The translations under genes and the position numbers were made by a program. This document shows, piece by piece, positions 27,949 through 39,139 of a stretch of DNA of 64,000 nt (position 1 is its first letter; each line of letters opens with the position of its first letter). The notes under the pieces are model-generated. The model was given only the letters and a program-made list of their open reading frames with translations, did not search any database and was not told the origin of the DNA. This stretch comes from Aquisphaera giovannonii (lineage in GTDB: Bacteria > Planctomycetota > Planctomycetia > Isosphaerales > Isosphaeraceae), in NCBI RefSeq assembly GCF_008087625.1, contig NZ_CP042997.1:7936001-8000000 (forward strand), given 5' to 3'.

Positions 27949-28072
27949 GGGTCGTCCTCGCTTTCGAGGCCCATTTGAACGCGCGGGGCGCTGGGAGACA
28001 ATAACGGGCCCACGGCTCGGGGCCCGGCCGATCGCCGGCGCCCCAGCCCGTGAAGGCGGCGATGGAGCCGCA

Positions 28073-28741
28073 TCAGCCCGTCGTCGGCAAGCTCGCCACG
28101 AGGGCCCGCAGTTCCGGGCGCAGGCGGGCGAAGGCGCGGGAGCGGTGGGAGAGCTGGTGCTTCACGAGCGGGCTCAGCTCGCCGAACGTACGGTGATATT
28201 CCGGGATCAGGAACAGGGGGTCGTAGCCGAAACCGCGCGGTCCGCGGAGTTCCCCGACGATCCGCCCCCGGCAGGCGGCCTCGGACTCGAGCCGGATCGC
28301 CCCCGAGGGGTCGGCCACGGCGAGCGCGCAGCGGAAGGCGGCGCCGCGGCGTTCCTCGGGGACCGTCGCCAGGGCCTCGAGCAGCTTGCGGTTGTTGGCC
28401 GCGTCGTCGCAGGGCTCGCCCGCGTAGCGGGCCGAGAGCACGCCCGGCGCCCCGCCGAGGGCATCCACGCTCAGCCCGGAATCGTCCGCGAGCACCCAGA
28501 CGCCCAGGGCCGAGGCCAGCTCCGAGGCCTTCTTGCGGGCGTTGCCGGCGAAGGTGTCCGCGGTCTCCTCGACCTCGGGCGCCTGCGGATAACCGTCGAG
28601 CGACCGAATGTCCAGCCGCCCGAGCGCCCCGGCGGCCTCCCAGGCGGGCCGGATCAGGTCGGCCATCTCCGCGCATTTCTTGCGGTTCCGCGAGCCGAGG
28701 ACGAGGACCGGCGACGCGTGCGACGATTCGGTTTGGCTCAT
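28073..28741 (-). CDS. rdgB: XTP/dITP diphosphatase (HAM1/RdgB)
   Basis: A 222-residue house-cleaning NTPase that hydrolyses dITP, XTP and ITP and so keeps deaminated purines out of DNA and RNA. Motifs: VLGSRNRKKCAEM at the N-terminus (family consensus is usually T/S-x-N-x-x-K), VLADDSGLSVDALGGAPGVLSARYAG in the centre with the metal-binding acidic residues, and RGFGYDPLF followed by the C-terminal SHRSRAF. The length is slightly above the usual 195-210, with a short insertion near LDIRSLDGYPQ. ATG 28741 gives a normal N-terminus. Confidence 0.93.
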   Translation of the reverse strand: MSQTESSHASPVLVLGSRNRKKCAEMADLIRPAWEAAGALGRLDIRSLDGYPQAPEVEETADTFAGNARKKASELASALGVWVLADDSGLSVDALGGAPGVLSARYAGEPCDDAANNRKLLEALATVPEERRGAAFRCALAVADPSGAIRLESEAACRGRIVGELRGPRGFGYDPLFLIPEYHRTFGELSPLVKHQLSHRSRAFARLRPELRALVASLPTTG

Positions 28742-28763
28742 GGGCGTACCGGGGGGCCGGCCG

Positions 28764-28815
28764 GGAAAAGGACGAGGCCGCCCCCCGGCCCGTGCCGGAC
28801 CGTCGGGGCGGCCTC
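28764..28815 (-). terminator. Terminator of the secreted unknown protein gene (minus strand)
   Basis: An 11-bp perfect stem (28774-28784 with 28805-28815), read on the minus strand, is followed at once by TCGTCCTTTTCC. It lies about 45 bp after the stop of the gene at 28862. The T-rich tail supports rho-independent termination before rdgB. Confidence 0.65.
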
Positions 28816-28861
28816 CGATTGTTGCTGTGGGCGATCCGCGCGGGAAGGGCCCGGCGTCGGA

Positions 28862-30019
28862 TTAGTTCTCGAGTCCCTGCTTGATCGGCTTCAGGTCGGT
28901 CAGCATGCTCGCCGGGACGATCATCTTGTCCATGCCGCCGTTGGACCGCTTGGTGTCCAGCATGGGGACCGCCAGCTTGAGCAGCTCATCCCGCAGGTCC
29001 CCCGCGACGGGGTCCCTCGGCTCCGAGAACGCGCCGATGAAGACGCGGCTGGAGGTGCGGTCGTGGTAGACGAAGACCGGCTGGTTGAGCTTCCGGACGT
29101 CGGGATCCCGCGCGAGCTTGTCGGCGAGGGTCTCCGCGTCGTCGTGGGCGGTGGCCAGCGGGCTCTTCTTCAGGTTGCTCCGGAACCACTCGTCCTTGAA
29201 CGTCTTGTCGTTCACGTTGAAGGTGGAGCGGCCTGAGAACTGGGCGACCTGGAGGGAGTACCGCCCGGGGCAGTTGGCCACGCTCCGCGGGCCGCGGTTC
29301 ATCTTCTCGACGAGCTCGTCGTGCTTGTGCTGGTACAGGTGCTGCGCCGGCACGTAGGGATTGGTGGTCCGGATGGCGGTGCTCAGGCCCTCCCGCCACG
29401 CGAAGAACTTGGGCATGCCGTTGAGGCAGTCGGGCTTGATCTTCTTCACCCGGTGCAGCAGCGCGACGGAGTCCTTCTCGGTCTTCTCGTTGCCGACGAG
29501 GACCGCGGCCTCGTCGAACGTCCGATACTTCTCCGGCGACTTCACGTTGGCCTGCACGACCGCGGGGTCGGCGGTCGGGGGCACGCCTCGGATGTTGCTG
29601 AAGCCGGGGAAGTCCTTGGTGCGGAGGATGTAGGCGGGCAGGTTGTATTTGGCCCTCAGCTCCTTGGCCAGCGCGAGGGCCAACTTCTGCGAGTCGGGCC
29701 CGCGGAAGGTCTTCGCCAGGACCATGAACGGGCCGGCGTCCTTGGTGAGGAGGTAGGGCTCGACGGGCTCGTCGGGGAGCTGGACCGCGTGGGCCTTCAG
29801 CTCGTCCTCCTTGGCCGGCTCGGGGAGCATGGAGGCGTTGGGGAAGACGTGCCCCTGGGCGACGTCCGCGGCCCCCTGGGCCGGGGCCTCACCGCCGCCG
29901 GAGACGAAAGGGGCACCCGGCTGCGCTCCGGGCCCGGAGGCGGGGTAGCCCGTCTGGGCCCACGCGGGGCAAGCCGCCATCGTGCCGAGGACGGCGAGGG
30001 CTGCGATCGGCTTGTTCAT
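28862..30019 (-). CDS. Secreted protein of unknown function with two SPOR-like segments
   Basis: A 385-residue exported protein. ATG 30019 is preceded by GGAAGGGG and starts a clear signal peptide ending at PAWAQ (residue 22); the longer frame to 30046 adds an unlikely N-terminus. A Gly/Pro/Ala-rich linker leads to two similar segments, around residues 90-125 (PFMVLAKTFRGPDSQKLALAL) and 310-350 (RVFIGAFSEPRDPVAGDL). Each is a strand followed by an amphipathic helix, as in SPOR peptidoglycan-binding domains. That resemblance is my inference from spacing only. The family is unknown to me. Confidence 0.6.
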   Translation of the reverse strand: MNKPIAALAVLGTMAACPAWAQTGYPASGPGAQPGAPFVSGGGEAPAQGAADVAQGHVFPNASMLPEPAKEDELKAHAVQLPDEPVEPYLLTKDAGPFMVLAKTFRGPDSQKLALALAKELRAKYNLPAYILRTKDFPGFSNIRGVPPTADPAVVQANVKSPEKYRTFDEAAVLVGNEKTEKDSVALLHRVKKIKPDCLNGMPKFFAWREGLSTAIRTTNPYVPAQHLYQHKHDELVEKMNRGPRSVANCPGRYSLQVAQFSGRSTFNVNDKTFKDEWFRSNLKKSPLATAHDDAETLADKLARDPDVRKLNQPVFVYHDRTSSRVFIGAFSEPRDPVAGDLRDELLKLAVPMLDTKRSNGGMDKMIVPASMLTDLKPIKQGLEN

Positions 30020-30414
30020 GGACGATCCCCTTCCTTGATGGATCATCGACAGGCGGGACGGATTGTTCGACGTCGGGCCCTCTCGTCCCGGTGGGGCCCC
30101 GGCCGTGCCTGCCCCCGGGCCACGTCGGCTGTCCGCGCGGCGTCCGAGGGCCCCGGTTCATATCGGCCGGAACTTTAGCAGAACCGCCCGACCCTGCCCA
30201 GGTCGACCGTCGATCTTCGCATCCCCCTACGCGTTCGTCACTTGCGAAGAGGACGCGGCAGCCCACTCCTCGGGAACAAGCTCGCGGCCGGTCCCGAGAG
30301 CCTCCCGATTCGAAACGACGATGGCCTCGCCGGCCGACGGTCGTGCCCGGGCGTTCACCCGGTCAACGCGGCGAGCGAGGCCATCCCCGAGGCGGCCCAC
30401 CCCTGGTGGGCCGG
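30020..30414. other. Intergenic region between two minus-strand genes
   Basis: A 395-bp gap holding the presumed promoter of the secreted unknown protein and, at its right end, a hairpin next to the DUF1328 stop codon (30393-30413). I see no gene. Confidence 0.45.
30393..30413 (-). terminator. Hairpin immediately after the DUF1328 gene
   Basis: A 9-bp perfect stem (30393-30401 with 30405-30413) and a 3-base loop begin 1 bp beyond the stop codon on the minus strand. No T tract; a likely terminator or mRNA 3'-end stabiliser. Confidence 0.5.
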
Positions 30415-30594
30415 CTAGACGGCCTGGGGTCCGCCGAAGATGCGTGCCCCCGCGATCAGGGCGACCACGAAGAGCACGGCGAAGATGAGCGCGAAGAACT
30501 TCGCGATGCTGGCGGATACGTCGCTGAGGCCGTAGAAGCCGAATAAGCCCGCGATCAGGGCGATGACCGCGAACGCGATGGCCAGGCGCAGCAT
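30415..30594 (-). CDS. DUF1328 (UPF0391) small membrane protein
   Basis: A 59-residue double-pass membrane protein with the family pattern: LRLAIAFAVIALIAGLFGF, a short polar turn with SDVSASIAK, then FFALIFAVLFVVALIAG and a short polar tail. I chose the ATG at 30594 because it gives the normal length; the frame continues to 30678 with polar residues unlike the family. Function unknown. In other bacteria these proteins are often stress-induced and lie next to CsbD genes, as here (the CsbD gene is the next one upstream). Confidence 0.88.
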   Translation of the reverse strand: MLRLAIAFAVIALIAGLFGFYGLSDVSASIAKFFALIFAVLFVVALIAGARIFGGPQAV

Positions 30595-30866
30595 GGGTCT
30601 TGCCTCCGATGGAGAGGTTGAGTCGGCGAGCGGGACCAGCCGAGCGGGGTCATCCCGGATGGCGATGGCCCCGCTCAATCCGGGCCACCCTCTCGCGCCG
30701 CCGTGGCGTCGCGTGAGGGGAAGATCTATGGAGAAGGCCGGCCGGGATGGTTAGTTGCTCCGGGTGTCGAATCAAGGCCCGGCCGGCCTGTTTGCGAGGA
30801 TCGGGAAGCAATCCTGGTCGCGGGCGGCGGGGCCGAGTGTTCCCGGCCCCCGGGCCCGGGCCCCGA

Positions 30867-31316
30867 TCAGCTCCAGAAGCGGCTGCGCGACTGCTGCTGG
30901 TGGGAGAACGAGCCCCCCATGAGCATGCCGGCCAGGAGGCCGACGCCGAAGGCCACGGCCACCCACTGCATCGGCGCCTGGCCGACGTACTCGCGGGCCT
31001 GGTAATAGCCCTCGCGGGCCTGCTCCGCCACGTCCCCGTAGTGGTCGCGCAGCCGGTGCGACATGTCCTGGGCGTACGAGCCGACCTGCTCGACCGCCTT
31101 GGAGACCGTCGAGGAGCCTTCGCTCATCAGGCGGTCGAAATACTTCTCGATGTTCTCACGCGACTCGCCGGTCCGCTGCTGGATCCGGCCGACCAGGTGG
31201 TCGATGTTGCCGCCCGACCAGTTGAGGTCGTCGTCGGTGAGCTGACCCCACTGCTTCTTGACCTCGCCCTTCAACTGATTCCAGCGACCCTGAAGTCCCT
31301 GAACGTTGATAGCCAT
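30867..31316 (-). CDS. CsbD-family stress protein with C-terminal membrane helix
   Basis: A 149-residue protein. The N-terminal 60 residues match CsbD (WNQLKGEVKKQWGQLTDDDL, then GRIQQRTGESRENIEKYFD), a general-stress protein family. The second half is an amphipathic helix (SKAVEQVGSYAQDMSHRLRDHY) ending in one hydrophobic segment (VAVAFGVGLLAGMLMGG) and a Ser/Gln tail, reminiscent of ElaB/YqjD (DUF883). So it may be a membrane-anchored CsbD fusion. The ribosome site GAGGAGACAGG precedes ATG 31316. A DUF1328 gene follows 272 bp downstream. Confidence 0.85.
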   Translation of the reverse strand: MAINVQGLQGRWNQLKGEVKKQWGQLTDDDLNWSGGNIDHLVGRIQQRTGESRENIEKYFDRLMSEGSSTVSKAVEQVGSYAQDMSHRLRDHYGDVAEQAREGYYQAREYVGQAPMQWVAVAFGVGLLAGMLMGGSFSHQQQSRSRFWS

Positions 31317-31806
31317 CGTTCCTGTCTCCTCGGCAAGTGAGGCGAGCGAGCCGACGGGGCCCCCCGATCCTCATTCGGCGTCGTGGCGCGACCAAACCGA
31401 TTGATCGCCCCGCCCAGAGATGAACACGCCTCCGGTCATCCGCAGCCGGACCCCCGGGACGTCGTCCAGCGCCGCGGTCGAGACCGCGGCCTCCCGCCGT
31501 CATCCGGCTGGATGCCGGTCGAACGTGAGAATTGTTAAAGCAAGAGCCGTGCCAAGGCCCTCGTTCCCGCGGCCCGGCCGGATCCCGGTTCCGCTCACGC
31601 CGCGCCCGGCCGCTGGCCGCGGCACGGGGCCGGCCCGGCGGCATCGGCCTAACGGCATCCGGGGAAGGGTTTATCGCGGCACGGGGGGAACGACCGCGGT
31701 GGCCGAATGCCTCCGGGGTAGTCCCGTAGAGACCCGCGCGGCGTCTTGCGCCCCAATGGGAACGGGCCTGACCCCCCGGCGGGGATGGTCGAGGAGGTCC
31801 CCCTCA
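31317..31806. other. Intergenic region between SPFH operon and csbD-like gene
   Basis: A 490-bp gap. It lies after the last SPFH gene and before the CsbD gene on the same strand, so it holds the 3' end of the SPFH operon and the CsbD promoter. The most AT-rich patch is around 31525-31545 (GAGAATTGTTAAAGC). I see no gene and no clean hexamer pair. Confidence 0.45.
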
Positions 31807-32733
31807 TCAACGAGGGACGGAAGCGCCCGCCGTGTCGCCCAGGATGCCCAGGTCCACAGACCCGTCGGCCGGAACGATAACCTTGCGGCCGGCCCTTGGG
31901 AGGAACTCGGCCATGGCGTCCAGATAGAGGCGGCGGATCGTCAGCGGGCGGTCGAGGCGGGCGGCCTCGAGCATCGCCAGGAAGCGCCCAGCCTCGGCCC
32001 TGGCGGCGACCTGGCGCCGCTCCGCGCTCGAGCGAGCCCGCTCGACGACCGCGTCGGCCTCGGCGCGGGCCCTCGTCGCCGTCGTCCCGGCCAGGGTCGT
32101 CGCCTCGGTGACCCGCCCGTCGCGGCGGCTCTGAGCGGAGTCGGCCGCGAGGAAATCCTCGGCCACCTCGGCCGGGGGCCTGGCCTCGGTGAGGCTGACT
32201 CCGAGGACTTCCACCCCGACCTCAATCGCCGCCCGGCCCAGGGCCCCCGCCACCTCGCGGCTGATCGCCGGCCGGTCATCGCGCAAGATCGGATCGATCC
32301 CCCTCCTGGCGAGCGCCCTCGCCAGGGCCGATTCCGCCCGGGAACGGAGCAGCCGTTCGGGATCCTGCGCCCGGGCCAGCCATTCCTCCGGCCGGGCCAC
32401 GCGATACTGCACGACGGCCTGCGCGTGGGCTAGGTTGAGGTCGCCGGTGAGGAACTCGCCCGCCGCGGGGTCCGGCACGGCCACGCTCGCCGAGGGCCCG
32501 GTGCCGACCGAGACGCGGCGGACCTCATCCGTCCGGACGGATTCGAACCGGTCGAGACCGAGCGGCAGGCCGACGTGGATGCCCGGCCCCCAGCCCGGCC
32601 GTACGACGCGGCCGAACCGGCGCACGACGACCCGCTCGCCGGGCTTCACGGCCCGCACGCCCGTCGCCATCGCCGCGACGATCAGGGAGCCGAAGCCCAC
32701 CAGGCCGATCGCAACCTTCCGGCGGCCGCTCAA
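31807..32733 (-). CDS. SPFH-domain protein (third stomatin-like gene of the operon)
   Basis: A 308-residue SPFH (band 7) protein. An N-terminal membrane segment (VAIGLVGFGSLIVAAMATGV) is followed by the entry strand of the domain (VKPGERVVVRRFGRVVRPGWGPGIHVGLP), the hydrophobic core, and a long Ala/Arg/Glu coiled-coil region (about residues 190-260). The start is TTG at 32733, overlapping the stop of the preceding HflC-like gene as TTGA. GAGGAGG stands 8 bases upstream, which decides this start over the longer open frame. Proteins of this class form ring-shaped membrane microdomains. It is the last gene of the ATPase-SPFH operon. Confidence 0.82.
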   Translation of the reverse strand: MSGRRKVAIGLVGFGSLIVAAMATGVRAVKPGERVVVRRFGRVVRPGWGPGIHVGLPLGLDRFESVRTDEVRRVSVGTGPSASVAVPDPAAGEFLTGDLNLAHAQAVVQYRVARPEEWLARAQDPERLLRSRAESALARALARRGIDPILRDDRPAISREVAGALGRAAIEVGVEVLGVSLTEARPPAEVAEDFLAADSAQSRRDGRVTEATTLAGTTATRARAEADAVVERARSSAERRQVAARAEAGRFLAMLEAARLDRPLTIRRLYLDAMAEFLPRAGRKVIVPADGSVDLGILGDTAGASVPR

Positions 32734-33688
32734 GGGGTCGCCCTCCTCGGACGTCCGTCCGGGCTGGGGTCGGGTGGCGCCGACGCCTCCTCCGGGCCCT
32801 GAACGAGCAGCCGGACGAGCGGGCTGTTCGCCGAGAGGACGACCGTCGCCCTGGGGTCCAGCAGAGCCCGGTACGACTCCAGCGAGCGCAACAGCTCGTA
32901 GAACTTCGGGTCGCGCCCGTGGGCCTCGTTGAGGATCCGCGTCGCGTCGGCCTCGGCGCGGCCCCGGATCCGCTCCGCCTCGCCTTCCGCCTGCGCGATC
33001 GTCGCCTCCCGGGCTCGCTCGGCCCGGCTCGTGATCGTGGTGTACTGCGCCTCGCCCTCGGCCCGGAGCCGCGCGGCCACCTGCCGGCGCTCGCTGCGGA
33101 TCAGCTCGAAGACGGCGGGGCGGACCTCCAGCGGGAAATTGAACCGCCTGAGGCCCAGGTCCGTGACCTCGAGCCCCAGGTCCGCCCGCGCCGCGGGTGC
33201 GATGGCCGAGAGCACCTCCTCGGCCACGGCGTCGGCCCCTCGCCGCGAGGAATCGACGCCCGCCAGGTCGGCGAGCTCTCGCCGGCCGATCGCCCCGCTC
33301 AGGACGGCGGAGACCCGCTCCTCCAGCCTCGCCTCCGCATGGTCGAGCGTCCCCGACCCGCGGAGGAATCGCACCGGGTCGGCGACTCGGTAGACGACGT
33401 AGCAGGCCACGTCCAGGCTCCGCTTGTCCCCGGTCATGACCTCGCGGGCCGGCGGGTCGTAAACGCGCAGCCGGCCGTCGACCCGCAGGGCGGACTGCCA
33501 CGGCCTCTTGGCGTGCAGGCCCGAGGCGCCGGCGCCGCCGTCGTGGACGGCCGCGACGTCCCCGAAGCTCGTGACCAGGACGAATTCCGACTCGTCCACG
33601 GCCACGACGCAGGCGGACGCGAGGGCCATCGTCGCCAGGATCGCGAGCCCGGCGGACGGCAGGGCCCTCCTCCAATTCGATCGCGGGC

Positions 33689-33692
<4 letters not shown>
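32730..33692 (-). CDS. HflC-like SPFH-domain protein
   Basis: A 320-residue SPFH protein resembling HflC. The N-terminal helix (ALPSAGLAILATMALASACVV) is followed by VDESEFVLVTSFGDV, as in HflC. The SPFH core (YVVYRVADPVRFL, then SGAIGRRELADL) leads to a coiled coil (AERAREATIAQAEGEAERIRGRAEADATRIL) and the C-terminal motif FYELLRSLESYRALLDPRATVVLS, close to the HflC end. ATG 33692 overlaps the stop of the ATPase-HflK fusion (ATGA). HflKC normally caps the FtsH protease; no ftsH lies in this window. The partner here is presumably the HflK-like half of the fusion. Confidence 0.88.
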
Positions 33693-36772
<3,080 letters not shown>

Positions 36773-37163
36773 CGGCGGGCGCCTCGGTTCGGCGGCGGAG
36801 GAGCCGGCGGGCGACAGCCGCCCTCGACCTTGAAGGTAGAGGCCCGCCTCGCGCGGGTCAAGCACGCGACGGATCTCCGGGGCGACGACGTCGCCGGCCC
36901 CGGGGGCCCCATCGCCGACGTCCCCCTCCCGGCCGGTGCGCCGAGGCCAACCGACCGCCGCGACGGCTCCATGGCCTTGGGCGGGGTCACCGCGGACTTG
37001 CCCCGCATCCGGCCGCGCGAGCCCTCTCCCGCGTGGCCGCGTACCGATCTTTAAGAGTGCGATGGGCCTGCCGCGGACGCACCCGGCCGCGGCGTCATGA
37101 GGGGACGGGCGGCGCGGCGGGCGTCGCCGGCGAGCCGAGCCCGGGCGGCTCGCGGGGGCGGGC

Positions 37164-38066
37164 TCAGTCCCGGTCCTCGTCCCAGCCCTCGCCGTCGGCC
37201 CTCGCCTGGTTGTTGACCCAGTCCTCCAGGTCCTCGGGCTGGATGTCCTCCGTCGGCCTCGGGCCGGAGGAGGCCCGCGGTCGCGAGCCGAAGGACTGCC
37301 GCAGCTGCCGGGCCCAGCGGCCCAGGGTCAGCAGGAAGATCACTCCCAGGGCGGCCAGGGTCCAGAACAGGCGCGGGGGCATCGCCCCGCCCGGGATGGC
37401 CGGCGCGGCGGCGCCCCCGGCCCCGGTCGCCGGGGCGTCCCAGCCCACCTTGCCCACCAGCAGGGGCGAGCCCCGGGCGGTGTCGGCCGCCTCGTACTTC
37501 ATGATCTTGAGGAAGTACCCGTTGAACACCACGGTCTCGGCCACGTTGGCGCCCAGCGGGAAGCCCTCGCGGACCTCCTCGGAGACGCAGCAATACGGGA
37601 CCTTCCGCTCGTCGGGCGTGACGACCCACGTCTCGTAGAGCCAGCCCGTGCGGCTGAGCTTGCTCTCGTAACGGAGCGTGCGGCGGGCCGTGCCCAGGAT
37701 GTGGACCGGCACGCCGCGGTAGAGCTCCGGCCGCTCCCACAGGTGGGTCAGGAGGATGTCGCGCCGGGCCCGCGCCGCCAGCTCGGCCGGCGAGAGGTCC
37801 CGCGCCTTCCGGAGCAGGTAGGCGTAGGCCGCGTTGTCGCGGAAGCCCAGCGGCGTCCGGTCGGAGACCGACTCGAACTCCGTCGCCTTGTCTGGGGCGA
37901 CGGGCTCGGGGATGGCCCCGGCCCTCGGCGTGGGCTCCTCGGCCTGGGGACGGGCGTGGCCGTACTGCCAGACCATCGCCCAGCCGACGACCATGATCGC
38001 GGCGAGCAGCAGCAGCCGGCCGAGCTCCCCGCCGCGGAAGAAGCCGCGGCGATCGTCGCGTCCCAC
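37164..38066 (-). CDS. Two-helix membrane protein of the Exb operon, unknown
   Basis: A 300-residue protein with one helix near the N-terminus (LGRLLLLAAIMVVGWAMVW), a periplasmic domain of about 190 residues, and a second helix near residue 235 (LFWTLAALGVIFLLTLG). A charged, acidic cytoplasmic tail ends in DEDRD. The periplasmic part has GWLYETWVVTPDE and two adjacent Cys (YCCVSEE). I do not recognise the family. It starts 4 bp after the second ExbD gene, so it probably belongs functionally to the Exb/Tol-like motor, perhaps as its periplasmic effector in place of TonB/TolA. Confidence 0.7.
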   Translation of the reverse strand: MGRDDRRGFFRGGELGRLLLLAAIMVVGWAMVWQYGHARPQAEEPTPRAGAIPEPVAPDKATEFESVSDRTPLGFRDNAAYAYLLRKARDLSPAELAARARRDILLTHLWERPELYRGVPVHILGTARRTLRYESKLSRTGWLYETWVVTPDERKVPYCCVSEEVREGFPLGANVAETVVFNGYFLKIMKYEAADTARGSPLLVGKVGWDAPATGAGGAAAPAIPGGAMPPRLFWTLAALGVIFLLTLGRWARQLRQSFGSRPRASSGPRPTEDIQPEDLEDWVNNQARADGEGWDEDRD

Positions 38067-38070
38067 CCGG

Positions 38071-38592
38071 TCATCCCCCCTCGTTCGGGTCCAGCTCGTC
38101 GAAGCTGATCTTGGGGTCCTTCTTGGCCTGCTCGAAGGCCGTCGCGAACGCGTCGATCACGGTCATCAGCTCGGAGTACTTCAGGTTGGGATCGACCTTG
38201 ATCAGGGTCTGATCGAAGGGGAGGTCCGGATCCTGGAGGTACCTCAGCAGCGCCTGGACCAGGGCCTGCTTGTTGTCGCTGGGGATCTCCGTGGTCTCGA
38301 CCACGACCTGTGCGAGCCGCCCGCCGTCGCCGGCGCGGAGGGTCGTCGGCAGGGTCCGCAGCGAGGCCGGTAGGTCGCTGGAGGCCGGGGCGGACTCGGC
38401 CGCGGCGGGCGCCGCGGCCATGGCCGTCGCCGGCGAGGGCGGCAGGAGGCTCATGATGAACTGCCCCTCCTGCGGCGCCTGGCGGTACGTCAGCACGAAG
38501 AACGTGAGGAGCTGGAACGCCATGTCGAGCATGGGCGCGACGGGCACGTTCGGCTCGTCGATCTTCGGCCTCCTGGCCCGTCTCGGTCTCAT
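38071..38592 (-). CDS. ExbD/TolR-family protein (second copy)
   Basis: A 173-residue single-pass protein. A basic N-terminus leads to the helix with the essential Asp in the pattern NVPVAPMLDMAFQLLTFF. The periplasmic domain has a Pro/Ala-rich insertion (about residues 55-85) not typical of ExbD, then SDNKQALVQALLRYL and YSELMTVIDAFATA of the normal fold. With ExbB it forms a proton-driven stator that transmits energy across the periplasm. 48 bp separate it from the other ExbD copy. Confidence 0.85.
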   Translation of the reverse strand: MRPRRARRPKIDEPNVPVAPMLDMAFQLLTFFVLTYRQAPQEGQFIMSLLPPSPATAMAAAPAAAESAPASSDLPASLRTLPTTLRAGDGGRLAQVVVETTEIPSDNKQALVQALLRYLQDPDLPFDQTLIKVDPNLKYSELMTVIDAFATAFEQAKKDPKISFDELDPNEGG

Positions 38593-38640
38593 GCGGGGAA
38601 TCTCCTGCGTCGCGACGGCCGGGGTCGTCGAGGCATCGCG

Positions 38641-39102
38641 TCAGCCCTTCATCGCCTTCAGGGCGAACTTGCGGAATCCCTGGTTCTGGCAGGCCTTGAG
38701 CAGGCCGTTGACCGTCGAGAAGGTGGCGTCCTTGTCGGCCCGGAAGACGATCGTCGTCGGCAGCCCCTGGTCGTACTTGATCCCGGCGGCCTTCAGGTTG
38801 ATGCGGACGAGGTCGGCCTGGTGCTTGATCGTGGCGATCGCCTCGTTTATCGTCTGGACCTCGCCGCCGACGAGCAGGTGTCCCTCCCGGTCGATGTTCA
38901 GCACCACGCGGTCCTCGGACACCCGCTGCGTGTCCTCGACCGGCCGGGCGGAACCGGCGAGCGGCAGGTGGACGCGCTGGTCGTAATTGTCCGACGTGAA
39001 GTTGATCACGAGCATGAAGAACGTGATCAGCTGGAAGACGACGTCGAGCAGCGGGGTCAGGTTGGGCTCGGCGTGGACCTCGCTGGAGACCGATCCGGAC
39101 AT
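38641..39102 (-). CDS. ExbD/TolR-family protein (first copy)
   Basis: A 153-residue protein with a short cytoplasmic N-terminus, then NLTPLLDVVFQLITFFMLVINF containing the proton-carrying Asp, and a compact periplasmic domain ending in GFRKFALKAMKG. The sequence is close to the ExbD consensus and clearly differs from the neighbouring copy, so the two may form a heteromeric stator. It lies 37 bp after the ExbB-like gene. Confidence 0.88.
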   Translation of the reverse strand: MSGSVSSEVHAEPNLTPLLDVVFQLITFFMLVINFTSDNYDQRVHLPLAGSARPVEDTQRVSEDRVVLNIDREGHLLVGGEVQTINEAIATIKHQADLVRINLKAAGIKYDQGLPTTIVFRADKDATFSTVNGLLKACQNQGFRKFALKAMKG

Positions 39103-39139
39103 CGCGGCAACTCCCGAGGGGACCTCCGACCGGGCCGGG

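Noticed and set aside
32734-33675. Longer open frame upstream of the third SPFH gene
   Set aside because: The extension overlaps the HflC-like gene in another frame and is low-complexity; the TTG at 32733 has GAGGAGG at proper spacing.
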